Of a stretch of 64,000 nt of DNA, positions 9,240 through 17,861 are shown one piece after another. The DNA is from an uncultured Pedosphaera sp. Its GTDB lineage: Bacteria > Verrucomicrobiota > Verrucomicrobiia > Limisphaerales > Pedosphaeraceae. Under the pieces are notes generated by a model, which ran no database searches, was not told the DNA's origin, and saw nothing but the letters and a program-made list of their open reading frames with translations. Made by a program: the position numbers and the translations under genes. The stretch is from assembly GCA_903918755.1 (NCBI GenBank), contig CAIXFN010000076.1, positions 90,130 through 154,129 on the forward strand. Direction: 5' to 3'. Positions within the stretch are counted from its first letter, which is position 1, and each line of letters begins with the position of its first letter.

Positions 9240-9725
9240 ATGAAACTCATCCGGGGTAACTTACATAAATTCCGGCTGGCCGTCTGGCTGGCGCTGGTCA
9301 CACTGACGTTGGTTACCGCGCGGGCGGGTGACCCGGAAGCCGCCAAAAAGGACCAGGCGGCCATCCAGGGGAAATGGATTTTGACGGCCGGCTCCCGGGA
9401 CGGGACGATGTTTACCCCGGAATTCATTGTCAACTCCACGCGGGTGGCCAAGGGGGATGAGGTCACGGTGATCATTCGCGGCCAGCTCATGATGAAGGCG
9501 AAATTCACGCTGGACCCGACGCAGAAGCCCAAGACGATTGACTATGAAGTCAGCGGCGGTCCCTACACGGGCGCCACCCAATTGGGCATTTATGAAATTG
9601 ACGGGGACAAGGTGAAATTCTGCTTTTCCACCCCGGGCTCAAAACGGCCGACGACGTTTGTCACCAAGGCGAGTGACGGCCATACCCTTTCCTGCTGGAC
9701 GCGGGAGACGCCCCCGGCCAAATAA
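9240..9725 (+). CDS. Secreted TIGR03067-type protein
   Basis: A 161-residue protein with an N-terminal signal peptide (hydrophobic run about 12-27, ending near TARAG). The mature part opens with KDQAAIQGKWIL, then beta-strand-rich sequence with TLDPTQKPKTIDYEV and GIYEIDGDKVKFCF. This matches the TIGR03067 domain, a lipocalin-like fold expanded in Planctomycetes and Verrucomicrobia whose biochemical role is unknown. It stands alone, divergent from the hydrolase gene and convergent with the response-regulator gene. No ligand can be predicted. Confidence 0.85.
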   Translation: MKLIRGNLHKFRLAVWLALVTLTLVTARAGDPEAAKKDQAAIQGKWILTAGSRDGTMFTPEFIVNSTRVAKGDEVTVIIRGQLMMKAKFTLDPTQKPKTIDYEVSGGPYTGATQLGIYEIDGDKVKFCFSTPGSKRPTTFVTKASDGHTLSCWTRETPPAK

Positions 9726-9749
9726 GGGCGCGGGGACGGGCGGCGGCGG

Positions 9750-10478
9750 CTAGAGGGAGCCGTCGGTCTTGGGTTGGGAGCCCTTGGAATTCATGTACCG
9801 AACCACCGCCTCGGTGCGGGTGCTGACGTGTAATTTCTCAAAAACGTGTTTCAGGTGGCTGCAGACGGTATCGATGCTGATTTCCAGTTTGTCGGCAATC
9901 AGTTTGTTGGAGAAGCCCTGGGACAACAGCACCAGGATTTGTTCCTCGCGAACGGAGAGGCGCACGGATTCATCCCGGGTTTTGGCCTTGAGCCGGAAGG
10001 ATTCGATGACCCGGCGGGCAATCTGGCTGGTCATGGGGGCGCCGCCGCCCAGCACATCGAGCAGGGCGGCCCGCAAATCGGCGGGTTTCGTGCGTTTCAA
10101 GAGATAACCGTCGGCGCCCGCTTCGAGCGCGAGAAAGACCAGTTCCTGGTCATCCATGGCGGTGAGAATCACGATCTGGGAACCGGGCAGCAGGGCTTTC
10201 AAGCGCACGGTACATTCGATGCCCGACATGCGGGGCAGAAAGATGTCCATGAGGATGACGTCCGGTTGGTCCGCGGGGATGACGCGCACCGCCTCCTCGC
10301 CGGTGCCACAGGCGCAGACGCAAGTGAAATCCGGAAATGAATTGATGAGTTGAACCCAGCTTTCGCGGACTTTGGGTTGATCCTCGACCAGGGCGACGCG
10401 GATGGGCGGCCGGGCGGCGGAACGGGCTTGCCCGCGAAGGGGGGCCGACTTGGCAGATTTAACACTTGGTGGGGTCAT
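9750..10478 (-). CDS. NarL/FixJ-family response regulator
   Basis: A 242-residue two-component response regulator. The receiver domain (about 26-150) has the acidic pair VEDQ, the phospho-acceptor Asp78 in LMDIFLP, a conserved Thr in ILTA and a Lys in LLKRT. A LuxR-type helix-turn-helix follows at about 175-232 (LSVREEQILVLLSQG, then NKLIADKLEISIDTVCSHL). Its start overlaps the end of the upstream histidine kinase gene by 20 bp, so the two form a translationally coupled pair. It should bind DNA once phosphorylated, but its targets cannot be deduced. Confidence 0.93.
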   Translation of the reverse strand: MTPPSVKSAKSAPLRGQARSAARPPIRVALVEDQPKVRESWVQLINSFPDFTCVCACGTGEEAVRVIPADQPDVILMDIFLPRMSGIECTVRLKALLPGSQIVILTAMDDQELVFLALEAGADGYLLKRTKPADLRAALLDVLGGGAPMTSQIARRVIESFRLKAKTRDESVRLSVREEQILVLLSQGFSNKLIADKLEISIDTVCSHLKHVFEKLHVSTRTEAVVRYMNSKGSQPKTDGSL

Positions 10479-12000
10479 GGAGCGAACTCTGGGCGATCAC
10501 AGATTTAGGTTTGGGCGCCGCGGTGGGCGGGTGAGCTGACGCGGGGCGGCTGGGTCCCCCCCACGAGCGGCGCTGCCGGTGGGTGAGGGGGACCAAAAAT
10601 TCAATGCGGCAACCCCGGACGGGTTGACTGGTCAGCACGCAGGTGCCTCCCAATTCGCGCATGCGTTGCGACAGGTTGGCGAGGCCATTGCGGCCGGGTT
10701 TTACAGCGGCCGGGTCAAACCCGCGGCCGTTGTCCTGGACGATGACGAGCAAGCGATTGCCCTGGCGGCGGATCTGCAGATTCAACTCGGTGGCGGCGGA
10801 ATACTTGACCGCGTTGTTAAGTGTTTCCTTGATGGCCAGCAACAGGTTGCGGCGCAAGGGCAGGTCAAACTCCGTGGCGGACATCTCCGGGTCCACCTCA
10901 AGGCGGCATTCGATCGTGGTTCGCTGGAGGAATTGCTGGGCGTAGCCGCATACGTAAGAGGCGAAGTCACGCAAGGTGTCGCGCTGGGGATTCACCGCCC
11001 AGAGCACTTCATCCATGGCCCCGAGCACCTCGCGGGCTTCCTCGCAAATCTGGTCAATCTGGACACGGGTGCGGGAATCGTCCGGGAGGCCGTTTTTGGC
11101 AACTTCGCCGTGGAGCACGAGTTGGGTGACGCGGGAGCCGAGATCGTCGTGGATATCGCGGGCGATGCGGGAGCGCTCCCGTTGGAGCAGCCAGCGTTCC
11201 TCCCGGTGGAACGCGAGCTGGGTCATCAGGCGGAAACTGATGAGGATAACGGCCCCGCACAGCGAAAGGATGCCGATCTGAAACCAGCCGGTCTGCCAGA
11301 AATGGAGGTGGATGGGTTGGAGCGCGGGCATGACGTTGATGTTTTGCGGAGTCTTCCACCAAGGCGGGGAGCCGAAAGCGGCGCGGATGGTGGCCGCGGG
11401 CCATTGGCGTCGGGGCTCGGTCAATTTTTCCCAACCCGAGGTGCCTTCGGGCACAATGCGCCAGTCCTCGTCAGACTTGAGTTCCACCGTGGTGCCATCT
11501 GCGAACTCGAGGCGCAGACCCAGGAGCAGACCGGCAAAGCTGAATGAATTGAAGGCCTGCACGGCCAGGACGTGCCGTCCCGGGATGAGGAGGGGGGTCA
11601 AATCGTAAAGAAACAATTCGCGCCATTCGGCGCCGCGACCGAGTTCCCGGCCATCAAGAAACAGAATGAACTCGTTATCCGCAGTGATGCGAAGCTTGGC
11701 CCGGGTGATGGCATTGGATTGGGGCAGGTCAAAGGAGCGCCACAACTGGCAGCTCTGACCGTCAAAGGTATTGGAGGCCCAAATCCAGGAGCCCAGGCCA
11801 TTGGTGGCGTTGTAAAGATAGAGGGAGGCGCGGGCGAGGCTGGTGTCCGAGTTGGTGCCCTCCTGCGCGGTCACGGTGGGGGTGACGCCGGGCATCCGCA
11901 GGAGCAGGAGGAGAGCCAGGACCCCGGCGGGGGCCGGGGAAGGAAAGTGCGGAAGCAAACGCCGGAAACCGGGCGGAAAGGCGCGCATTGGCAGTGGCAT
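10459..12000 (-). CDS. Sensor histidine kinase, HisKA_3 (NarX/DegS) type
   Basis: A 513-residue membrane sensor. A cleavable or anchoring hydrophobic N-terminus (about 24-46) precedes a periplasmic beta-sandwich domain (about 55-200). That domain contains KLRITADNEFILFLDGRELG and resembles galactose-binding-like folds. A membrane helix follows near residues 240-262. The cytosolic part has the HisKA_3 motif RDIHDDLGSR, with phospho-acceptor His284. The ATPase domain has an N-box (ETLNNAVKYS) and G1 DNGRGF. The ligand is probably a sugar- or glycan-like molecule, but that is inferred only from the fold resemblance. The partner regulator is encoded immediately downstream with an overlap. Confidence 0.9.
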   Translation of the reverse strand: MPLPMRAFPPGFRRLLPHFPSPAPAGVLALLLLLRMPGVTPTVTAQEGTNSDTSLARASLYLYNATNGLGSWIWASNTFDGQSCQLWRSFDLPQSNAITRAKLRITADNEFILFLDGRELGRGAEWRELFLYDLTPLLIPGRHVLAVQAFNSFSFAGLLLGLRLEFADGTTVELKSDEDWRIVPEGTSGWEKLTEPRRQWPAATIRAAFGSPPWWKTPQNINVMPALQPIHLHFWQTGWFQIGILSLCGAVILISFRLMTQLAFHREERWLLQRERSRIARDIHDDLGSRVTQLVLHGEVAKNGLPDDSRTRVQIDQICEEAREVLGAMDEVLWAVNPQRDTLRDFASYVCGYAQQFLQRTTIECRLEVDPEMSATEFDLPLRRNLLLAIKETLNNAVKYSAATELNLQIRRQGNRLLVIVQDNGRGFDPAAVKPGRNGLANLSQRMRELGGTCVLTSQPVRGCRIEFLVPLTHRQRRSWGGPSRPASAHPPTAAPKPKSVIAQSSLHDPTKC

Positions 12001-12059
12001 AGGCTGGAAAATTAGCGCCCTTTGCCGGGTAAGCCAAGGCGCGGCAGTGGCAATCCAAG

Positions 12060-12094
12060 AAAAAGGCGCCCGGAAATTTCCATTTCCGGGCGCC
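12060..12094 (-). terminator. Intrinsic terminator of the Ig-repeat gene
   Basis: A perfect 13-bp inverted repeat (12065-12077 with 12082-12094, 4-nt loop) is followed on the minus strand by five T residues (12064-12060). It lies 34 bp past the stop of the giant secreted-protein gene and separates it from the histidine kinase gene downstream. Confidence 0.85.
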
Positions 12095-12127
12095 CCGTGG
12101 AGCAGCGGCTTGCGCCGGGCTGCCGGA

Positions 12128-15100
12128 TTACGGAATCCGCAGGCTATAGAACAGGGCCGCCGAAGTGGCCGTGATCGGGACCGCGTTGGAGAAGGCGCCC
12201 GAGCTGTCGAAGACGCCGGTGCTGTTCGTGGACCAAGCCGCGAGCGGGTTGTTGAGGTTGGTCGTGGAGAGCCAGGTATAGCCGGCGCCGGGGGTGCCGC
12301 CGGTGCCTGCCAGGATCAGGTTGCCGTTGGCCGCATAGGGGGCGTTGATGGTCGGATGGGGCGCCGGGGTGGCGACGCCGAACAAGTCGATTTCGCCGTA
12401 GCCCGAGTAACCGTTTTCGCCCGTCGGATTGGTGAAGTTGACCCGGAGCTGGCTAACGCTGGAGGCCAGGAACGGAGCGGACGCCGGGGTGATGGTGACG
12501 CGGACCGCGGACTGCACCGTGCCGGGCAGGGAGGGGTTGTAGTTCACACTGCCGAGGGTGACAAACGTCCCGGGGTTGGCGGCCGTGGAGTAGGAGATGG
12601 TATAATGTTGTTGATCGCGGCCACCGTCGCTCCAGCCGCCGTAGATCACAATGTTGCTGAGGCTGTAACCGTTGGCGTTGGCCGGGAGGGTGTAAGTGAC
12701 AGACTGGCCACCGGCTCCGGTGCCGCAGGTTACCATGCTCGGGCTGCCGAGGCCGGGAGGATTGATGTTGCCGAACTTGCCATCCGTGAGCACGGCGACC
12801 TTGCCCGAACCCGAGTCGGCACTGAAGTTGCCGGTGCCGACCGCGCTGGGAGCCAGGCCGCTGATCAGACTGCCCGCCGAGACCTTCCAGGTGGGCGAGA
12901 AGGTATCGATGCCAGTCCCGGTCTGGGTGGCAATCGAAGTGACGAGGCTGTTGGCCGGCGCGGGGGCGGGATTGACGGTCAAAGGCCGGGGCGTGGTGGT
13001 GGCCACTCCGAGGGCATTCGAAGCAATCAAGCTGTAACCCGGCGTGGCGCTGTCAGAGAGTTGCAGATTCGACAGCGTCAGTGTGGGGCCATTGGCACCG
13101 GGGACATTCACCGGGCCGGTGCCCGTGTCCTTCTGCCATTGATAGGAGATCGGGGAATTGCCGGCAATGACAGCGACGTAGGTCACGGAGCTGCCGACGA
13201 CATCTGCGGCCGTAATCGGGAGGGTGTCCACGGAGACCACGGGCGGGATGGTGATGGCAGCGGAGGGAGTGCCGAATACCGCCAATTCCGCATAGCCCTG
13301 ATAACCATTTTCACCGGCGGGAGTGGAGAAGTCGAACTTGATCCGGTTGACATTGGAGACGAATGCGCCACCCGCCGAGGCAAACAGCGTCACACGGTCG
13401 GTGGTGGGCACACTGCCCGGCAGCGTGGGATTATAACTCGCACTGGTCAACTGGATGAATACGGTGGGATTGGCCGCCGTGGAATAAGAAACGGTGTAGG
13501 ACTGCTTGTCGCGGCCGCCGTCGCTCCAGCCACCGTAGGTGACAATGTTGGTGAGATCGTAGCCACTGGCCGAACCGGTCAGGGTATAGGTGATGGTTTT
13601 GCCCACGCCGCCACTGCCCGCGGTGGCCATGGTGGAGTTATTGCCGCTACCCACGAAGCCAAACTGGCCGTCCGTGAGGACCGGCAGACCACCGGCGCCT
13701 TCGAGCGCAAAATTGCCGGTGCTCTGGCCGGTGGGAAGCTGGCCGGCGATGAGGCTGCCGGGGGTGATGGTCCAGGTGGGGGTGAAGGTGGAGCCACTGC
13801 CGGTCTGGTTGGCGGGGGCGGCGATGATGCCATTGCCATCCGGCGCGGGCAGCGGATTCACGACAAAGGAACTGGCGCTGCTGGTGGCGGAACCGGAGGA
13901 GTTTACGGCCTGAAGGCTGTAGCCGGGGCTGGCGGTGTCACTCAACTGGAGGTTGGTGAGCGTAAGAGTCGTGTTGGTGGCGCCGGGGATGGGAACTGGG
14001 CCGCTGCCACGATCGACGCGCCATTGGTAGGTCAGCGGGGTGGAACTGCCGAACGCGGCGACGAAGGTGACCGAACTGCCGACCACATCCGAGCCCGTGA
14101 CCGGAATGGTGTTTTGGGAGACGACGGGAGCGGGGGCTGAGCGCACGCCGAAAACTTCGATTTCCGAATAACCGGCGAACCCGTTTTCCACGCCCTGATC
14201 CAGCACGCTGAAATCAAATTTGAGGGCGGCGACGTTCTTGGCCATGGCCGAGCCATCCGGGGCCACGATGGTGGCGCGGGTGGCGGACTGAGCGCTGGCG
14301 GGATTGGTGGGGTTGAAATTGACGCTGACCAACTGGTTGAAATTGGTGGGGCTGGCCACGGTGGAATAAAGCACCGCGTAGCGCTGCTGATCACGACCGG
14401 CATCGCTCCAACCACCGAAAACGGTGATGTTGGTGAGGTCATAGCCGGTGGAGGAGGCTGGCAGGGTGTAAGTGATGGTGCTGCCAGCGCCGCTGCCGAC
14501 CGTGCCGCAGGTGACGAGGTCAAGGCTGCCGTTGCCGGCGGGAACGAACGCACCCGCCGAGCCATCGGTCAGGACGGGAGGCGTCCCCGAGGCGCCCAGG
14601 CTGAAGCTGCCCACGCCGACACTGCTGGGGGAGAGACCGGAGATCAGGTTGGTGGCGGGAAGGCTCCAGGTCGGGGTAAAGAACGTGGCCCCGCCGAAGC
14701 CCAGTTGGGTGGCAACGTAAACATCGACGTTGTTGGTGGGGGTGGGCGTATCATTGACGTAAAAGGTGCTGCCGCTGCTGTAAGTGATGCCCAGGGCATT
14801 CGAGGCCACCAGATAATAGGTGCCCGAGTCAGTCAGTTGCAGGTTGCTCAAGGTCAAGGTGGCATTGGTGGCATTGGGAATGTTTACGGCACCAGAGCCC
14901 GTATCGGCCTGCCATTGGAAGCTCAGGGGGCGGGTGCCATCCATGAGGGCGGTGAAAGTAATCGAGCTGCCGACCATATCCGAGCCAGTCGTGGGGAGGA
15001 TGTCGCGGACCAGGATTGGGGCGCCTTCCGTGGCGGTGATCAGGACCGGGGCGCTGGTGGAGGAGCCGAGGCTGTTAGTGACGACCACCTGGTATTGGAC

Positions 15101-15922
15101 ACCCAGACCGGGGCTAAAAGCGGAGGTGTTGACGGCGTAAGTCGCCGCGGTGGCGCCGGGGATGGCGGTAAACGTGCTGCCGGTGCCGTTGTCCGACCAC
15201 CATTGGTAGTGGAAGGGAGCCAGGCCGGCCGGGTCTTCGGACAGAGTTACCGTGGTGCCGATGAACACGTTGGTGCCCGGACTGGCCGTCACCGGAAGGG
15301 CGGAGGCGAGGTTGGGGGTCGGCGTGGCATCCAGGCGGACGTTGTCAAAAATGATCTGGGTCCCGTAATCCCCTTCGAGGAGAACGGTCAGGTGCCCGCT
15401 GACATGCTGGCCCGTGGTGAACACCAGGGTGCTATCGGCAAAGGTGCCCTGGACCAAAACGCTGGAATCCACCGTGGTGGTGGCCAGGATTTTGCCGAAG
15501 GCGTTCACCCCGTTCACGAGCGCAATCTGGCCCACGCCACCCGGGGTGACGAGGCTGGCGCCGATGGCGACGGTCAGGGTATAGGTGGTGTTCGATTGGA
15601 GCAGTCCCAGATCCTGCCAGCAATAGCCGGGGTGGGACAAACCGATGACAAAGCAATTGGTGCCATCCGCGGGCGCGGGGAGGGAGTTGGTGTCACCCGT
15701 AGTGCCTAAAAAGTCCGTGTCCGTGGAATTGAGGGTGTAGAAGCCACCGTTGCCGGAGGCGACCCAGTTGGTGCCGACGCCGCCAGTAGTGCCATCCGCG
15801 AGGATTTCCTTCTCAAAGGAGAAGTCGGGAATAATGACAGGGGTGGCGGTGGCCACGCGACAAAGGGCGCCCAGGAGAAGCGCGGCGGCCAGCCGGCGGA
15901 GCCCGGTATTGGTTAATTTCAT
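12128..15922 (-). CDS. Giant secreted protein with Ig-like and discoidin-like repeats
   Basis: A 1264-residue protein with a signal peptide (about 1-26, ending VATA). The N-terminal module (about 27-205) begins TPVIIPDFSFE and resembles carbohydrate-binding jelly-roll domains found in PVC secreted proteins. Two kinds of module then alternate. One is Ig-like, with PISYQW/PLTYQW and TLTLSNLQLSDS motifs. The other is a beta module of about 150 residues seen three times, with VLTDG, TYTL, YDLTNI and GGWSDGGRDQQ near its centre and NGYSGYGEIDLFG at its end. That module is similar to F5/8-type ligand-binding folds. The nucleotide period is about 0.88-0.9 kb. No catalytic motif, sorting signal or PEP-CTERM was seen. 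Extracellular glycan or surface binding is inferred. Confidence 0.8.
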   Translation of the reverse strand: MKLTNTGLRRLAAALLLGALCRVATATPVIIPDFSFEKEILADGTTGGVGTNWVASGNGGFYTLNSTDTDFLGTTGDTNSLPAPADGTNCFVIGLSHPGYCWQDLGLLQSNTTYTLTVAIGASLVTPGGVGQIALVNGVNAFGKILATTTVDSSVLVQGTFADSTLVFTTGQHVSGHLTVLLEGDYGTQIIFDNVRLDATPTPNLASALPVTASPGTNVFIGTTVTLSEDPAGLAPFHYQWWSDNGTGSTFTAIPGATAATYAVNTSAFSPGLGVQYQVVVTNSLGSSTSAPVLITATEGAPILVRDILPTTGSDMVGSSITFTALMDGTRPLSFQWQADTGSGAVNIPNATNATLTLSNLQLTDSGTYYLVASNALGITYSSGSTFYVNDTPTPTNNVDVYVATQLGFGGATFFTPTWSLPATNLISGLSPSSVGVGSFSLGASGTPPVLTDGSAGAFVPAGNGSLDLVTCGTVGSGAGSTITYTLPASSTGYDLTNITVFGGWSDAGRDQQRYAVLYSTVASPTNFNQLVSVNFNPTNPASAQSATRATIVAPDGSAMAKNVAALKFDFSVLDQGVENGFAGYSEIEVFGVRSAPAPVVSQNTIPVTGSDVVGSSVTFVAAFGSSTPLTYQWRVDRGSGPVPIPGATNTTLTLTNLQLSDTASPGYSLQAVNSSGSATSSASSFVVNPLPAPDGNGIIAAPANQTGSGSTFTPTWTITPGSLIAGQLPTGQSTGNFALEGAGGLPVLTDGQFGFVGSGNNSTMATAGSGGVGKTITYTLTGSASGYDLTNIVTYGGWSDGGRDKQSYTVSYSTAANPTVFIQLTSASYNPTLPGSVPTTDRVTLFASAGGAFVSNVNRIKFDFSTPAGENGYQGYAELAVFGTPSAAITIPPVVSVDTLPITAADVVGSSVTYVAVIAGNSPISYQWQKDTGTGPVNVPGANGPTLTLSNLQLSDSATPGYSLIASNALGVATTTPRPLTVNPAPAPANSLVTSIATQTGTGIDTFSPTWKVSAGSLISGLAPSAVGTGNFSADSGSGKVAVLTDGKFGNINPPGLGSPSMVTCGTGAGGQSVTYTLPANANGYSLSNIVIYGGWSDGGRDQQHYTISYSTAANPGTFVTLGSVNYNPSLPGTVQSAVRVTITPASAPFLASSVSQLRVNFTNPTGENGYSGYGEIDLFGVATPAPHPTINAPYAANGNLILAGTGGTPGAGYTWLSTTNLNNPLAAWSTNSTGVFDSSGAFSNAVPITATSAALFYSLRIP

Positions 15923-16367
15923 ATATTAGGTGTTGCAATTGGTGCAGCGCGGCACGCGATCGAAAAGCAGTCGATGACGCGCTCCGAACGGGCAGCCAGT
16001 TTGTGATTCGTGGTCCATCCTAAGCCAACCCGGGCAAGAGTCGATACCCGAAATTGGTGAACCGCCCATCACCGAAACAGGGGAGGGTGGGCGCGGGCGG
16101 CGTGGTGCGGGGCGGACGGGCGGGGGCGGTTCATTTCGTTTGCGCGGGAGGCGCGCCGGCGCGCCTCGAAAAATCTCAGCCCGAATAGTAGACGACCGGG
16201 TTGTCGCTCCGGTTGGGACCCACTCTCAGTGCTTGAGGATGTGTTGGGGGCATGGTTCCGGCGGCGTCGCGGGTGACGCTTTGCCCCCGGCTGAGGAAGG
16301 GCGGGCTTGCCGCCCGCCGGGAAGGAAGATTTGGGGGCGCGCGGCCCGGCTAGCGCCCTCGTTTTCC
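15923..16367. other. 445-bp intergenic region between pyk and the Ig-repeat gene
   Basis: No convincing gene is visible. The part next to 15922 must hold the promoter of the Ig-repeat gene, but no strong -35/-10 pair was found. A GC-rich hairpin (GGGCGG/CCGCCC, 16299-16315) lies 50-70 bp past the pyk stop without a T-tract. It could help end pyk transcription. Confidence 0.4.
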
Positions 16368-17774
16368 CTATTTTACCTCGCGGACCTGGACGGCATCGAC
16401 CACCTGGTCACCCCCGGTGATGGAACTGACGATGACGACGTGGCTGCCTTTGCGGATCAGCCGGCGATGGAGGAGCAATTGGAGGGCGGAGGCGATGTTC
16501 TTGTCCAAATCCAGCGGATCGAAGGGCATGACGAGCGGGGTGACGCCCCAATTCAGGGTGAGTTCCTCGGCCACGTCCTGACTTTCGCCAATGGCATAGA
16601 TCATGGAGTACTTGGGCCGCAGCCAGGAGATGGAGCGGGTCATGCTGCCCCGCCGGATGAGCAAGACGATGGCGGTGGCGCGGAGTTGGTTGGCGATGAC
16701 CACGGCCCCTTGGGCAATTTTTTCCCGGGGGTCGAACATTTCGGCATGTTCCGAGTAATGCGCCCCGCCGCTGGCCTCAATGCGGCAGGCAATCCGGTCA
16801 AACACCTCGATGCATTTTAAAGGGTATTTACCCACGGTGGTTTCACCGCTCAGCATGATGGCATCGGCCTGCTCATACACCGCGTTCGCCACATCGGTGA
16901 CTTCGGCGCGGGTGGGCATGGGCATCTGGATCATGCTCTCGAGCATGTGGGTGGCGACGATGACCGGGCGGCCAATGCGCAGACAGGCCTTGACGATCTT
17001 GCGCTGGATGATGGGCAATTCCTCATAGGGCACCTCGATGCCGAGATCGCCGCGGGCCACCATGATACCGTCCGCCTGGCGGATGATGGACTCGAGGTTG
17101 CGAACCGCTTCCTGGTCTTCAATCTTGGCGATTAGGAGCGGGGGGCGCGGGGAGTCCTGCACGAGTTTGCGCAATTCGCGGATATCCTTGGCCGCCCGCA
17201 CGAAGGAGAGGGCGATGTAATCGACGCCCAGTTCGAGGCCAAGTTGGACATCCGCAATATCCTTCTCGGTGAGGGGGGGGAGGCTGACTTTGACGCCGGG
17301 GAGGTTGATATGGCGGCGGCTGCCGAGGCTGCCCTCGGTGAGGACTTCGCATTCCACCTTGTTGCCGGCCTTGGCCAGGACCTTCATCTGGATGGCGCCG
17401 TTATCCACCAGCACCACGTCGCCCACGCTGATATCGTTGATGAAGTCGGCGTAATTGACGTCCACGGAGTTGATTTCCTCGCTCCGGGCGCCCCGGACGG
17501 TGAAAGTGAATTTCTGGCCCGGGAGCAATTTGAGCGCCGCCGGCAGATCGCCGGTGCGGATGGCGGGGCCCTGGGTATCCATCAAAATACCGATGAGGCG
17601 CTCCCGGGCGACCGCGGCGGCCCGGATGTCCGCCACCACCCGCCGCACCCAGTCATGCGGGGCGTGGGACATGTTGAGGCGAACAATGTTCAGGCCGGCG
17701 TCAATGAGCCGCCCGATCATTTCGGGCGAATCCGTGGCCGGACCCAGCGTGGCGATGATTTTGGTTTTTCTCAT
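16368..17774 (-). CDS. pyk: Pyruvate kinase
   Basis: A 468-residue cytosolic enzyme converting phosphoenolpyruvate and ADP to pyruvate and ATP, the last step of glycolysis. The N-terminus RKTKIIATLGPA and NIVRLNMSH are diagnostic. The B-domain lies at about 70-165. The active-site block LLIAKIEDQEAV contains the catalytic Lys, IMVARGDLGIE carries metal ligands, and TRAEVTDVANAV follows. The C-terminal allosteric domain is present and ends VDAVQVREVK. Length matches ordinary type II enzymes. The hybrid kinase gene ends 87 bp upstream on the same strand, with no clear terminator between them. Confidence 0.97.
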   Translation of the reverse strand: MRKTKIIATLGPATDSPEMIGRLIDAGLNIVRLNMSHAPHDWVRRVVADIRAAAVARERLIGILMDTQGPAIRTGDLPAALKLLPGQKFTFTVRGARSEEINSVDVNYADFINDISVGDVVLVDNGAIQMKVLAKAGNKVECEVLTEGSLGSRRHINLPGVKVSLPPLTEKDIADVQLGLELGVDYIALSFVRAAKDIRELRKLVQDSPRPPLLIAKIEDQEAVRNLESIIRQADGIMVARGDLGIEVPYEELPIIQRKIVKACLRIGRPVIVATHMLESMIQMPMPTRAEVTDVANAVYEQADAIMLSGETTVGKYPLKCIEVFDRIACRIEASGGAHYSEHAEMFDPREKIAQGAVVIANQLRATAIVLLIRRGSMTRSISWLRPKYSMIYAIGESQDVAEELTLNWGVTPLVMPFDPLDLDKNIASALQLLLHRRLIRKGSHVVIVSSITGGDQVVDAVQVREVK

Positions 17775-17861
17775 GGGGAGTGGCGGGGGCGGGAGCCGCC
17801 GAGAGACGGTAAATAAAACGGCTGCGCCAAGTAAAGCCGGGAATCGCGGCGCCGGGCCTTT

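Noticed and set aside
11843..14140. A 765-codon open frame on the plus strand
   Set aside because: It is antisense to the Ig-repeat and histidine kinase genes and translates to Gly/Ala/Arg-rich sequence without domains.
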